NCBI GenBank assembly: GCA_900552335.1
Contig: URZL01000008.1
Span: forward strand, 1 to 32,079
Length of the DNA: 32,079 nucleotides
Source: an uncultured Mycoplasmatota bacterium
GTDB lineage: Bacteria; Bacillota_I; Bacilli_A; RF39; UBA660
Direction: 5' to 3'
Shown piece by piece: positions 1 through 8,179 of the stretch (position 1 is the stretch's first letter; each line of letters begins with the position of its first letter). Below the pieces are notes generated by a model. That model had not been told where the DNA came from. It searched no databases and was given only the letters and a program-made list of their open reading frames with translations. Position numbers and translations under genes: made by a program.

Positions 1-2
1 AT

Positions 3-28
3 ATACCTAACACAAACTCATTAGGTAT
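3..28. repeat. 8-bp inverted repeat at the window edge
   Basis: The arms 3-10 (atacctaa) and 21-28 (ttaggtat) are perfectly complementary around a 10-nt loop. It lies beyond the 3' end of spoIIID and could be the terminator of that gene or of a neighbour outside the window. The window edge hides any T-run, so the role is not settled. Confidence 0.35.
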
Positions 29-107
29 GTTCACTTTTATTATATATAATTTATATATTTTGTGCAATTGTTTTGAAATTATTATTCAAAATTTTCTATA
101 ACAAATA

Positions 108-359
108 TTACTTAGATGCATATTTTCTTCTGGTAGCCTCTCCTCCACGTAAATGTCTTTCTTGTTTATTTTTAGTTAATACCTTTTGAGCTTGCTCATA
201 AACAATAGGAGATTCACCTGCTAATCGTTCTGTTAAATCTTTATGAACTGTAGATTTACTAACACCAAATATTTTAGCTGTTTCTCTTACAGTTGCATTA
301 TTTTTTACAACATAATTTCCAATACATAAAGCTCTCTCATATATATATAAGTTTTTCAT
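108..359 (-). CDS. spoIIID: SpoIIID, sporulation transcription regulator
   Basis: Small DNA-binding protein of the mother cell that activates or represses many sigma-E-dependent genes during endospore formation. The 83-residue product has the family's central helix-turn-helix (TVRETAKIFGVSKSTVHKDL, residues 23-42) followed by the typical LTERL and the basic RHLRGGEATRRKY tail. It is slightly shorter than the Bacillus protein (93 aa) because the acidic C-terminal extension is missing. The start has a strong ribosome binding site (AAGGAGG, 4 nt upstream) and a sigma-E-like promoter further upstream. It is transcribed toward the left edge and stands alone, next to lepA on the same strand. Identification is by motif and length and is secure. 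Confidence 0.96.
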   Translation of the reverse strand: MKNLYIYERALCIGNYVVKNNATVRETAKIFGVSKSTVHKDLTERLAGESPIVYEQAQKVLTKNKQERHLRGGEATRRKYASK

Positions 360-375
360 ATTTCCTCCTTAATAT

Positions 376-403
376 ATTATATGATTGCTTTACTACATCA
401 TTC
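376..403 (-). promoter_or_regulatory. Sigma-E-like promoter of spoIIID
   Basis: On the minus strand the -10 CATATAAT (376-383) is separated by 13 bp from the -35 GAATGAT (397-403). This fits the sigma-E pattern (about GNATANT, 13-15 bp, CATACANT). spoIIID is a known member of the sigma-E regulon. The start codon at 359 is a normal distance downstream. Confidence 0.5.
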
Positions 404-408
404 CATTT

Positions 409-2211
409 TTAACTTTGATCATCCATGCTAAGTACAGATAAAAAGGCTTCTTGTGGTATTTCTACATTTCCTACCATTTTCATTCTTTTCTTACCTTCTT
501 TTTGTTTTTCTAGCAATTTTCTTTTTCGACTTACGTCTCCACCATAACATTTAGCAAGAACATTTTTTCTTACTGCTTTAATGGTTTCTCTAGCAATTAC
601 TTTGGAACCAATCGATGCCTGAATTGGTACTTCAAATTGTTGTCTTGGAATTAATTTTTTTAAATTTTCAACTACAATTTTTCCTCTTGCATAAGCAAAA
701 TCCTTATGAACAATAGTGCTTAAAGCATCGACTGATTTTCCATTTAATAAAATATCCATTTTTACTAAATTGCTACTTTTGTAACCAATCAATTCATAAT
801 CAAAAGAAGCATATCCCTTTGTATAAGATTTTAATTTATCAAAAAAATCATATACAATTTCAGATAAAGGAATTTCATAATGAATATTTACTCTAGTTGC
901 GTCTAAGTATTCTAAAGAAACATAATTTCCCCTTTTATTCTGACAAAGTTCCATAATTGGACCAATATACGTACTAGGAACAAAAATATTTGTTCTAATA
1001 TAAGGTTCTTTAATGTCTGCTATTTTAGCGCGATCTGGCAATTTAACAGGACTATCAATCATAACATGAGTATGATCTGTCAACTCTACATCATAAACAA
1101 CGGAAGGAGAAGTAGCTATCAACTCGATATTAAACTCTCTTTCTATTCTTTCTTCAATGATTTCCATATGTAAAAGTCCTAAAAAGCCACATCGAAAACC
1201 AAATCCTAAAGCTTCACTTGTTTCTGGTGAAAACTCCAAAGAAGCATCATTTAGTTTTAATTTTTCCAAAGCTTCTTTTAAATCATCGAATTCACTAGAG
1301 GAAGTTGGATATAATCCACAAAATACCATAGGTTTCATAGGCTTGTATCCTGGTAAATGAGTTGCATTTTCATCACTTTCTAAACAAATGGTATCTCCTA
1401 CTTTTACATCTTCTATATTTTTAATACTGGCACATAAATATCCAACTTCTCCAGTATTTAATATTTTTTTATCAATCTCTTTTGGATTATGAACACCTAG
1501 TTCTACAACTTCATAAATAGAATTGGTTGCTAACATTTTAATTTTATCTTTTACCTTAACACTACCGTTTACAACTCTAATAGAAGTAATAATTCCTCTA
1601 TAAGAATCAAAATAGCTATCAAAAATCAAAGCTTTTAATGGTTCTTTTTCATCACCTGATGGTGCAGGAACCCTTTCAATTACTGCATCTACTAAGTCTT
1701 GAATTCCAATACCATTTTTGGCACTTGTTAAAACGATTTCATTTTCTTCAAATCCTAAAGTATCCATTAATTCTTTTTTTACTTTGTCAATATCAGCATT
1801 TGGTAAATCAATTTTGTTAATAACAGGAATAATGGTTAAATTATTGTCTAGAGCTAGATAAAGATTAGCTAACGTTTGTGCTTCTATTCCTTGTGCCGCA
1901 TCTACTACCAAAATTGCGCCCTCACAAGCTGCCAAACTTCTAGATACTTCATAAGAAAAATCAACATGTCCCGGTGTATCAATTAAATTCAGTAAATATT
2001 CTTCCCCTTTATATTGATAATTTAAGCTAACAGCATTTAATTTAATGGTAATGCCACGTTCTCTTTCTATATCCATGTTATCCAACATTTGGTCTTGAAT
2101 TTCTCTTTTACTAACTGCGCCTGTAATTTCTAAGATACGATCAGCTAGTGTACTTTTACCATGATCAATATGTGCTATAATAGAAAAGTTTCGTATATGT
2201 TTTTGATCCAT
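409..2211 (-). CDS. lepA: Elongation factor 4 (LepA) GTPase
   Basis: Ribosome-associated translational GTPase that acts on stalled or mistranslocated ribosomes and influences initiation. The 600-residue product has the family's normal length. It carries the G1 motif AHIDHGKST near the N-terminus, the switch/G2 region [10 protein letters not shown]3 DTPGHVDF, G4 NKIDLP, and the LepA-specific C-terminal domain ending [11 protein letters not shown]. The frame is open for another 26 codons upstream (to 2289), but the start at 2211 is chosen because it follows AGGTGA with normal spacing and because the upstream peptide is low-complexity and not part of the family. A TATAAT-like -10 lies at 2228-2233, with a poor -35. 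It is monocistronic as far as can be seen, reading toward spoIIID. Confidence 0.97.
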   Translation of the reverse strand: MDQKHIRNFSIIAHIDHGKSTLADRILEITGAVSKREIQDQMLDNMDIERERGITIKLNAVSLNYQYKGEEYLLNLIDTPGHVDFSYEVSRSLAACEGAILVVDAAQGIEAQTLANLYLALDNNLTIIPVINKIDLPNADIDKVKKELMDTLGFEENEIVLTSAKNGIGIQDLVDAVIERVPAPSGDEKEPLKALIFDSYFDSYRGIITSIRVVNGSVKVKDKIKMLATNSIYEVVELGVHNPKEIDKKILNTGEVGYLCASIKNIEDVKVGDTICLESDENATHLPGYKPMKPMVFCGLYPTSSSEFDDLKEALEKLKLNDASLEFSPETSEALGFGFRCGFLGLLHMEIIEERIEREFNIELIATSPSVVYDVELTDHTHVMIDSPVKLPDRAKIADIKEPYIRTNIFVPSTYIGPIMELCQNKRGNYVSLEYLDATRVNIHYEIPLSEIVYDFFDKLKSYTKGYASFDYELIGYKSSNLVKMDILLNGKSVDALSTIVHKDFAYARGKIVVENLKKLIPRQQFEVPIQASIGSKVIARETIKAVRKNVLAKCYGGDVSRKRKLLEKQKEGKKRMKMVGNVEIPQEAFLSVLSMDDQS

Positions 2212-2437
2212 AAAATCACCTAGTGATATTATAGCAAAAAAAAACTTTATAGAAAATAAAAATAATGGAAAATTCATTTGTTTAGACAAAAACGCTATTG
2301 ATATTTCATAAATATACCTTATAAAATATCAAGTTATTTAGGATTCAATCATTTATATCACACGAAAGAATATAACCTAAAACAATTATATTAACCTATT
2401 TTAAATAAACACATATATTATGTTAGGAGGTTGTGGT

Positions 2438-2680
2438 ATGAACTTTTCTGATAGTTTTTTTAAAAAAATTGAAAAAAAGACAAATGTAAATAAAGAAACT
2501 ATTTTAGCACTTGCTACTAAATTACAACAAAATGATTTAAAAAATGAAGGAACACTAAGAGAGGTAATCCAAGAACTTGGAAAATTAACTGGTAAAGAAG
2601 TATCAAAAGAAAAAGAGGAAAAAATTATTGAAGCAGTAAAAAATGATAAAGTACCTAAGAATTTAGACAAAATGGTATAA
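2438..2680 (+). CDS. spoVIF: Stage VI sporulation protein F-like
   Basis: Small, highly charged protein (80 aa) resembling SpoVIF (YjcC), which is needed for spore coat assembly and outgrowth. Recognisable features are the N-terminal SFFKKIEKKTNVNKETILAL, the central TLREVIQELGKLTGKEVSKE, and the terminal EKIIEAVKNDKVPKNLDKM, which match the order of conserved segments I remember for the family. The ATG at 2438 is chosen over the in-frame ATG at 2420 because AGGAGG (2425-2430) sits 7 nt before it; the earlier ATG would place that site inside the gene. A hairpin terminator follows immediately. It is divergent from lepA and upstream of spoIVA, so it lies in a sporulation context. Confidence 0.75.
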   Translation: MNFSDSFFKKIEKKTNVNKETILALATKLQQNDLKNEGTLREVIQELGKLTGKEVSKEKEEKIIEAVKNDKVPKNLDKMV

Positions 2681-2706
2681 AATCTACTAAAACAGTAGAT
2701 TTTTTG
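2681..2706 (+). terminator. Terminator of the spoVIF-like gene
   Basis: An 8-bp stem (2681-2688 with 2694-2701, aatctact/agtagatt), a 5-nt loop and a T-run. It starts directly after the stop codon. Confidence 0.85.
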
Positions 2707-2734
2707 GTATACACATTATTTAAACACATATAGT
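2707..2734 (+). promoter_or_regulatory. Sigma-E-like promoter of spoIVA
   Basis: The -35 GTATACA (2707-2713), a 13-bp spacer and the -10 CATATAGT (2727-2734) lie 25 nt before the spoIVA start. The -10 is identical to the one upstream of gerM, and the spacer is the same in all the sporulation promoters of this window. spoIVA is a known sigma-E gene. Confidence 0.55.
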
Positions 2735-2759
2735 TAATTGAAATGAAAGTAGGGATTAG

Positions 2760-4235
2760 ATGGAAAAAATAGATATTATTAAAAGCATTACCGAAAGAAC
2801 AGGAGGAGATATTTATTTAGGAGTAGTTGGTGCTGTTAGAACTGGTAAATCAACTTTTATCAAAAAAGTAATTGAAACCCTAGTCGTTCCTAACATTGAA
2901 GATGAATATGAGAAAAAAAGAGCATTAGATGAAATACCACAAAGTGCACAAGGAAAAACAATTATGACAACTGAGCCAAAATTTGTACCTAGTAATGCAG
3001 CTAAAATTAAAATTGATGAATTTGAATCCAGCATTCGTTTAGTAGATTGTGTTGGATATGTCATTGATGGGTGTAAAGGATATGAAGACGAAAATGGTCC
3101 TAGAATGGTAAAGTGTCCATGGTATGATGAAGAAATACCCTTTGTAGAAGCAGCGGAAATTGGAACAGAAAAAGTAATTCGTGACCACTCTTCTATTGGT
3201 ATTGTAATTACTACAGATGGATCTTTTACAGAAATTGAAAGAAATAATTACGTAGAAGCAGAAGAAAGGGTTGTAAATGAATTAAAAGAAATTGGAAAAC
3301 CATTTATCGTTGTATTAAATTCTTCTCACCCAATGTTACCAGAAACAGAAAGACTAGCTTCTAAATTATCAGAAGACTATGGTGTTCCTGTTTTACCTAT
3401 GAATGTAGAAAATATGTCTGATAGAGATATTTATACAGTATTAAAAGAAGCATTATACGAATTTCCAGTACTAGAAGTAAAAGTTAATATGCCTGAATGG
3501 ATTGCTCTATTATCACCAAATAATTGGTTAAAAAAAATATTTATCGATAAAATTAAAGAAAGTGTTGTAGAAATTGATAAATTGAAAGATATCGATTTTA
3601 TTACAAATCACTTTAGTAATTGTGAATACATAAAAAAAGCATATTTATCAGAGGTAGATGCTTCTACTGGTATCGTAACGGTAAATCTTGAAGCTGAAGA
3701 TAATCTGTATAATGCTGTACTAAAAGAAATTATTGGTGTTGATATTACTAGTAAGGCTTCTCTTCTTCAATTATTCCAAGATTATAGTGAAGCTAAAGCA
3801 GAATATGATCAAATTAAAACTGCTTTAAAAATGGTAAAACAAACTGGTTATGGGGTTGCTTCCCCTAGCCTAATGGATATGAAGTTAGATAAACCTGAAA
3901 TTATCAAGCAAGGAAGTCGTTATGGAATCAAATTAAAAGCAGTTGCTCCTTCTATTCACATGATACGTGTAGATGTGGAATCTACTTTTGAACCAATTAT
4001 TGGATCTGAACTTCAAAGTAAAGAATTAATTGATTATTTAATGAAAGATAATGATACTTGTCCAGATAATATTTGGAAAAGTGAAATTTTTGGTAGAAGT
4101 TTAGACGTTATTGTAAAAGAAGGTATTCAAGCAAAATTATCTTTAATGCCTGACAACGTTCGTTTCAAATTATCACAGACTCTTACAAAATTAGTTAATA
4201 AAGGTAGTGGAAATTTATTTGCAATTGTACTTTAA
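2760..4235 (+). CDS. spoIVA: SpoIVA, spore coat morphogenetic ATPase
   Basis: Mother-cell protein that polymerises on the forespore surface and anchors the coat to the outer forespore membrane; polymerisation needs ATP hydrolysis. The 491-residue product is the usual family length (492 in Bacillus). A TRAFAC-type Walker A (GAVRTGKST) lies at residues 24-32. RLVDCVGYVIDG is the Walker B/switch II region, and the strongly conserved C-terminus ends GNLFAIVL. The start follows AGGG at an acceptable distance. The gene has its own sigma-E-like promoter and a terminator whose loop contains the stop codon. The product is one of the best markers that this organism forms, or recently formed, endospores. 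Confidence 0.97.
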   Translation: MEKIDIIKSITERTGGDIYLGVVGAVRTGKSTFIKKVIETLVVPNIEDEYEKKRALDEIPQSAQGKTIMTTEPKFVPSNAAKIKIDEFESSIRLVDCVGYVIDGCKGYEDENGPRMVKCPWYDEEIPFVEAAEIGTEKVIRDHSSIGIVITTDGSFTEIERNNYVEAEERVVNELKEIGKPFIVVLNSSHPMLPETERLASKLSEDYGVPVLPMNVENMSDRDIYTVLKEALYEFPVLEVKVNMPEWIALLSPNNWLKKIFIDKIKESVVEIDKLKDIDFITNHFSNCEYIKKAYLSEVDASTGIVTVNLEAEDNLYNAVLKEIIGVDITSKASLLQLFQDYSEAKAEYDQIKTALKMVKQTGYGVASPSLMDMKLDKPEIIKQGSRYGIKLKAVAPSIHMIRVDVESTFEPIIGSELQSKELIDYLMKDNDTCPDNIWKSEIFGRSLDVIVKEGIQAKLSLMPDNVRFKLSQTLTKLVNKGSGNLFAIVL

Positions 4236-4249
4236 CAATTGCTTTTTTT
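4221..4249 (+). terminator. spoIVA terminator overlapping the stop codon
   Basis: Perfect 7-bp stem GCAATTG/CAATTGC (4221-4227 with 4236-4242) followed by seven T. The stop codon (4233-4235) lies in the loop, so the last codons of spoIVA form the 5' arm. Confidence 0.88.
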
Positions 4250-4259
4250 ATAAAAAAAA

Positions 4260-4652
4260 TTATCTTTCGATAACTTTATATAATTTCACATATTTTTTGA
4301 AACCTACCAATTTTAATTGTTTTTCTTCTTTCATATTCATTTCTTCTAATGGTAGAACAATTCTTTTTTGATAATCTGTTTCTACCATTGTCAAAATGGT
4401 ATTATATAGATTTTCCAACTCTTGTCTTGCTTTAAAAATTTCATCCTTATTATTGGATAAAGTAATGATTCTTTCATAACGTTCTGTTAATAAATTGATA
4501 TATCTTTGTGACATTAAATTAAATGTTTCTTCTTCTCTTTGTATCACCATTTTTTCACCAGATGTGCTTCCTGTAAAAGATGGCAATACAATTCTATTTT
4601 TTGCATCTATATTCATGATCTTTTGACCATATATTTCATTTTCACCAAACAT
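4260..4652 (-). CDS. MraZ/AbrB-like two-domain protein
   Basis: 130-residue protein that looks like a divergent MraZ. It has two copies of a short swapped-hairpin AbrB-type motif: IDAKNRIVLPSF near residues 15-26 and TDYQKRIVLPLEEM in the C-terminal half, the latter followed by LKLVGFKKYVKLYKV. In MraZ the equivalent D-x-x-x-R-I-x-x-P repeats form a DNA-binding ring. A longer than usual charged helical segment (YERIITLSNNKDEIFKARQE) separates the halves. True mraZ genes start the division and cell wall cluster with mraW; this one stands alone with a strong sigma-A promoter, convergent to spoIVA. It may be a stand-alone transcription factor. Family membership is fairly sure, the function is inferred. 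Confidence 0.6.
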   Translation of the reverse strand: MFGENEIYGQKIMNIDAKNRIVLPSFTGSTSGEKMVIQREEETFNLMSQRYINLLTERYERIITLSNNKDEIFKARQELENLYNTILTMVETDYQKRIVLPLEEMNMKEEKQLKLVGFKKYVKLYKVIER

Positions 4653-4679
4653 ATAATCTTCCCCCTTTTATTGACAAAT

Positions 4680-4706
4680 ATTATACTTTATTTTAAAAAA
4701 AGTCAA
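4680..4706 (-). promoter_or_regulatory. Sigma-A promoter of the MraZ-like gene
   Basis: On the minus strand, TTGACT (4701-4706) and a perfect TATAAT (4680-4685) are spaced 15 bp apart, or 16 bp if the -35 is read as TTTGAC. The ribosome binding site GGGGGAAG follows before the start at 4652. Confidence 0.65.
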
Positions 4707-4713
4707 ATTAATG

Positions 4714-4741
4714 AAAAACAAAGGCTATTCTTCTCCTTTGT
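4714..4741 (-). terminator. Terminator of the engB-der operon
   Basis: Perfect 7-bp stem ACAAAGG/CCTTTGT (4735-4741 with 4718-4724 on the minus strand) followed by a T-run. The der stop codon (4725-4727) lies in the loop. Confidence 0.83.
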
Positions 4742-6041
4742 TCTTAAATTGTAAAATAATTGGTGTCCCTTCTAAATGGAAAGATTCTCTTAGTTTATTT
4801 TCTAAATATCTTTCATATGAAAAATGAATTAACCCTTTTGAATTTACCCTTAATACAAATTTTGGAGGTTGTGTACCTTCTTGACTTGCAAAATAAATCT
4901 TTAATCTTTTTCCTTTATAAGATGGAGGTAAATTTAAATTGTAAGCATCCATAATAACATCATTTAAAAGACTTGTTTTAATTTCTAATTTTGAATTTTC
5001 ATATACTTTTATAATTTCTGGTAATAGTGTATGAATTCTTTTTTTTGTTAAAGCAGACAAATAAACAATTGGAGCATAACTAATAAAAGCTAAATCACTT
5101 CTAATTAATTTTGTAAACCTTTTCATTTCTTCATCTTTATTTTCAATTGTATCCCATTTATTTACTACAATAACAACGGGTTTACCCGCTTCTAATGCAT
5201 ATCCAGCAATATGCTTATCATGTTCAATAATGCCTTCTTCCGCATTAATAACTACCAAACAAACATCTGATCTATCAATTGCTTTCATAGAACGAAGCAA
5301 ACTATATTTTTCAATACGTTCATAGACTTTTCCTTTTTTTCTCATACCTGCTGTATCAATAACGACAAAAGGTTGTCCATGATAAGTAAATGCTGTATCA
5401 ACAGAATCTCTAGTTGTTCCAGCTACATTCGATACAATTAATTTATCTTCATTTAAAATAGCATTCGCTAAGCTACTCTTTCCTACATTAGGTCTACCTA
5501 TGATGCTGAATTTAATGACATTATCTTCATATTCTTCTTCCGTGATTTCATTAAAATCTTCTGTGATTTTATCTAATAAAGTAGCAATACCAATATTTTG
5601 TTCCCCACTAATCTCAATATATTCATCAAAACCAAGCACATAAAAATCATAGATATTTTCTTTTGCATTTTTGTGATCTACTTTATTAATAGCAACAATT
5701 ACCTTTTTATTAGATTTTCTTAACATATCCCTTACTACATAATCATTACTTGTTAATCCATTTTTGCCATCTACAATAAAAACAATAACATCTGCTTCAT
5801 CAATAGCAAGTTCTACTTGATATTTAATTTCACTATTAAATGTTTGATTTTCCATATCAATTCCACCTGTATCAATTAAGTGAAATTGGTAATCATTATA
5901 CTTTACATTTCCATAGATTCTATCCCTTGTTACACCAGGGGTATCTTCAATAATGGAAACTTTCTTTCCAACTAAACGATTAAATAGTGTTGATTTTCCG
6001 ACATTTGGTGTTCCTACAAGCGCTACTACAGGTTTCTTCAT
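4725..6041 (-). CDS. der: Ribosome biogenesis GTPase Der (EngA)
   Basis: Essential double-GTPase required for maturation of the 50S subunit. The 438-residue product has the family length and both G domains: GTPNVGKST with DTPGVTRDR and NKVD in the first, GRPNVGKSS with DTAGMRKKG and NKWD in the second. The KH-like C-terminal domain contains SLLNDVIMDA and the family's YKGKRLKIYFASQ. It is the last gene of a three-gene minus-strand operon with engB and an unknown gene; only 9 nt separate it from the unknown gene. Its stop codon is inside the terminator loop. Confidence 0.97.
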   Translation of the reverse strand: MKKPVVALVGTPNVGKSTLFNRLVGKKVSIIEDTPGVTRDRIYGNVKYNDYQFHLIDTGGIDMENQTFNSEIKYQVELAIDEADVIVFIVDGKNGLTSNDYVVRDMLRKSNKKVIVAINKVDHKNAKENIYDFYVLGFDEYIEISGEQNIGIATLLDKITEDFNEITEEEYEDNVIKFSIIGRPNVGKSSLANAILNEDKLIVSNVAGTTRDSVDTAFTYHGQPFVVIDTAGMRKKGKVYERIEKYSLLRSMKAIDRSDVCLVVINAEEGIIEHDKHIAGYALEAGKPVVIVVNKWDTIENKDEEMKRFTKLIRSDLAFISYAPIVYLSALTKKRIHTLLPEIIKVYENSKLEIKTSLLNDVIMDAYNLNLPPSYKGKRLKIYFASQEGTQPPKFVLRVNSKGLIHFSYERYLENKLRESFHLEGTPIILQFKNKGEE

Positions 6042-6050
6042 AGATACCTC

Positions 6051-6515
6051 CTATAATTTTTTTCCATATTTTAAAATGGGTTTTATTCCTTTATATATAA
6101 CATTTACATGTTCTAACATAGAATATAAATTTTTCTTATTTTCATTTTTTAATTTAATATACCATTTATTTTGATAATTATAAATATCATAGTTATCTCT
6201 ATTAATTTTTAAAATATCATCAATTTGATATAAAAATTCATCTTCATGAATTGAAATTCTCATATCAATTTCATCTTCATAGTATTCCATAAATTCTAGT
6301 TTTTCTTCTTTCAATTCCAATATAATTCCATAAATGGAGTCTAGATATATATCTACATTATAAAATCCATTCATACAAATTTGATAATTATCTTTTATTT
6401 TTAAAAATAATTTTTTAAAATAATTTTCTATTTCACTTCGATTTTCAAAATCTGCTATTTCTTCCTTTTTAGGAATGTAGATAGTGACATTACAACCTTC
6501 TAGAATACATTTCAT
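6051..6515 (-). CDS. Unknown protein between engB and der
   Basis: I do not recognise this 154-residue protein. It has no signal peptide or membrane segment. It is rich in Ile, Tyr, Glu and Asn, and the pattern of short alternating hydrophobic stretches (CNVTIYIPKKEEI, YNVDIYLDSIYGIILEL, DEIDMRISIHEDEFLYQI, NKWYIKLKNENKKNLYSML) suggests a compact alpha/beta fold. The N-terminal segment FENRSEIENYFKKLFLKIKD looks helical. It lies 41 nt after engB and 9 nt before der with no promoter or terminator between them, so it is probably co-transcribed with two ribosome-assembly GTPases. A role in ribosome assembly or cell-cycle control is guilt by association only. Confidence 0.7.
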   Translation of the reverse strand: MKCILEGCNVTIYIPKKEEIADFENRSEIENYFKKLFLKIKDNYQICMNGFYNVDIYLDSIYGIILELKEEKLEFMEYYEDEIDMRISIHEDEFLYQIDDILKINRDNYDIYNYQNKWYIKLKNENKKNLYSMLEHVNVIYKGIKPILKYGKKL

Positions 6516-6556
6516 ATCCTCACCTATACTATCATATGTAAGAATATGGTTTTTGT

Positions 6557-7138
6557 CTAAATAATTCTTTCAATTTTTTCTTGAATATCGTGTTTTCCAT
6601 CTTTTGTAACATTGGAAAATATTACAAAATCATCTCCAACCACTAAATCCAGTTCATTTAAAATTAAATTTCTTTGTGTTTGTTGCCTTGTAATTCCTAC
6701 TTTATCAGCCTTAGTAGCAACTATGGTAACTGGTATTTGATAATGTTTCAAAAATTCATACATTAATTTATCATCTTTACTAGGTTTGTGTCTAAAATCT
6801 ATTAACATAAATACTTGTTTTAAAGCATCTCTGTTTGTAAGATAATCTTCCATCATTAATCCAAATTTTTTTCTTCTCGTCTGACTAATATTAGCAAAAC
6901 CATAACCTGGAGCATCTACTAAATAAAATTCATCATTTACCAAATAAAAATTAATAGTTTGCGTTTTGCCTGGATTAGAAGAAGTTCTAGCTAAATTTTT
7001 ACGATTAATAAGTGTATTAATAAAGCTGCTTTTTCCTACATTAGATCTTCCAACTAATAAGAATTCTGGTTTATTATCGGTAGGATATTGACTTCTTCGA
7101 ACAGCACTAATCACTAATTCTACCTTATGTATTTTCAT
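6557..7138 (-). CDS. engB: Ribosome biogenesis GTP-binding protein EngB (YsxC)
   Basis: Small TRAFAC GTPase needed for late 50S assembly. The 193-residue length is typical. Motifs are G1 GRSNVGKSS (starting near residue 30), the switch I region SSNPGKTQTINFY, G3 DAPGYGFA, G4 TKADK and G5 FSNVTKDG. It is the first gene of the operon, behind a near-perfect sigma-A promoter and an AAAGGTGAT ribosome binding site. Confidence 0.96.
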   Translation of the reverse strand: MKIHKVELVISAVRRSQYPTDNKPEFLLVGRSNVGKSSFINTLINRKNLARTSSNPGKTQTINFYLVNDEFYLVDAPGYGFANISQTRRKKFGLMMEDYLTNRDALKQVFMLIDFRHKPSKDDKLMYEFLKHYQIPVTIVATKADKVGITRQQTQRNLILNELDLVVGDDFVIFSNVTKDGKHDIQEKIERII

Positions 7139-7167
7139 TTTATCACCTTTTTTTCAAGACAGAGTAG

Positions 7168-7196
7168 ATTATAACATGTTTTTATACACTTGTCAA
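7168..7196 (-). promoter_or_regulatory. Consensus sigma-A promoter of engB operon
   Basis: Minus strand TTGACA (7191-7196), a 17-bp spacer and TATAAT (7168-7173): both hexamers match the consensus exactly. Confidence 0.9.
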
Positions 7197-7226
7197 AATT
7201 GATTCTATTACTAGTATATACTATTT

Positions 7227-7253
7227 AAAAAAAAAAAGAGTTTTTAACTCTTT
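7227..7253 (-). terminator. Terminator of the VirB2-like gene
   Basis: 8-bp stem (7235-7242 with 7246-7253) with a 3-nt loop, followed on the minus strand by a run of about eight further T. It overlaps the stop codon. Confidence 0.8.
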
Positions 7254-8079
7254 ATGAATGACATGCACTTTGTGCGCTAATGTCACTTCTTTCATGGTAA
7301 CCACTTGGACATGCACTGTCGGCAACATTACTTGTATCCCATTTATACACATTTCCGCTACCATTACATTGATAACATTTATTTTCTACATAGCGACAAG
7401 AGCCAGCTTCTGTAATATCATTTCTTTCATGATAACCACTTGGGCACGCACTATCGGCAACATTATCCATACCCCATTTATATACATTTTCGTTACTATT
7501 ACATTGATAACATTTTTTTTCTATGTATTTTTCCTTGCATTCTTTTTCTGATAAGTCTACTTTCACATAGCCGCCTGAACACGCAGAAGTAGTTCCGGGA
7601 TTTGTTGACCATATATATTTGTCGGTATCACTACTACACTGATAACAGGCAGCTTCAACAACAGTATATTTGTGACAATCATTATTTACAAAGCAATCGA
7701 TACAGGCCAAAATATTATTAGAATCATCTACATTAATCAATCTAAATACAAACTGAACAATTGTAATTACTAAGAACACACAAATCGCTCCAATAATTCT
7801 TTTAACAAATCTTGTTTGTGACTCTTTCATTCCTTTTTCATCTTGACTAGTTACTGCTTTTCCAAAGTCTAGCATTCCCATAATAATTAAAATAATAGGA
7901 ACAGCAATTTTAACAATATTAATTACATTTTTAAATAAAATAGGTAAAGCAGCTGGAATATCATCCACAATACCACAAGAAACTGTTGAATAAGAAACTC
8001 CTATTTCCTCTGCCTTTACATAATTTATTCCAAATAACATAATCATTAAAATAACAATACTTTGCCATATTTTTTTCAT
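7252..8079 (-). CDS. VirB2/TrbC-like membrane protein with Cys repeats
   Basis: 275-residue exported membrane protein. A signal peptide (residues 1-23, ending VKAEE) is followed by a hydrophobic segment (about 46-72, VPIILIIMGMLDFGKAV), a short basic loop (SQDEKGMKESQTRFVKR) and a second hydrophobic segment (about 92-115). This resembles the two-helix pilin-like VirB2/TrbC proteins of type IV secretion and related Firmicutes proteins. The C-terminal half is unusual: three 45-residue units (145-189, 190-234, 235-275), each starting with CYQC and carrying SAC-x-GGY or SACPSGY and a further Cys. It has its own sigma-A promoter and terminator and no secretion genes next to it. Possibly a surface or envelope protein stabilised by disulfides or metal; the function is unknown. 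Confidence 0.65.
   Translation of the reverse strand: MKKIWQSIVILMIMLFGINYVKAEEIGVSYSTVSCGIVDDIPAALPILFKNVINIVKIAVPIILIIMGMLDFGKAVTSQDEKGMKESQTRFVKRIIGAICVFLVITIVQFVFRLINVDDSNNILACIDCFVNNDCHKYTVVEAACYQCSSDTDKYIWSTNPGTTSACSGGYVKVDLSEKECKEKYIEKKCYQCNSNENVYKWGMDNVADSACPSGYHERNDITEAGSCRYVENKCYQCNGSGNVYKWDTSNVADSACPSGYHERSDISAQSACHS
7255..7647 (-). repeat. Three 135-bp tandem coding repeats (CYQC units)
   Basis: Units 7513-7647, 7378-7512 and 7255-7377 encode the CYQC modules with an exact 135-bp period; the last is cut to 41 codons by the stop. Units two and three are nearly identical, for example both encode NVADSACPSGYHER, while the first has diverged, so the last duplication is recent. Confidence 0.9.
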
Positions 8080-8103
8080 AAAAATTCCCCTAACTATAGT
8101 TTA

Positions 8104-8132
8104 ATTATACCGAATTTTAATAGATAATTCAA
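8104..8132 (-). promoter_or_regulatory. Sigma-A promoter of the VirB2-like gene
   Basis: TTGAAT (8127-8132), a 17-bp spacer and a perfect TATAAT (8104-8109) on the minus strand. The ribosome binding site AGGGGA follows before the start at 8079. Confidence 0.8.
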
Positions 8133-8146
8133 GGGATAAATTAGTA

Positions 8147-8174
8147 TAATATCTGTAATTATTTTTAATATAAT
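8147..8174 (+). promoter_or_regulatory. Promoter-like element touching the start codon
   Basis: TATAAT at 8169-8174 lies only 5 nt before the ATG at 8180. With TAATATC at 8147-8153 it also resembles the 13-bp-spaced sigma-E pattern seen elsewhere in the window. A transcript from here would begin at or next to the start codon. A second TATAAT at 8145-8150 is an alternative -10. Confidence 0.35.
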
Positions 8175-8179
8175 TTACT

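Noticed and set aside
2212..2289. 26-codon N-terminal extension of LepA.
   Set aside because: It has no similarity to the family, is low-complexity, and a good ribosome binding site precedes the inner ATG at 2211.
2412..2420. Sigma-K-like -10 (CATATATTA) for the spoVIF-like gene.
   Set aside because: A start site from it would fall on or inside the ribosome binding site at 2425-2430, and no -35 is evident.
7255..7647. CRISPR-like array, because of the regularly spaced repeats.
   Set aside because: The period is 135 bp, the frame is preserved throughout, and the repeats encode protein units.
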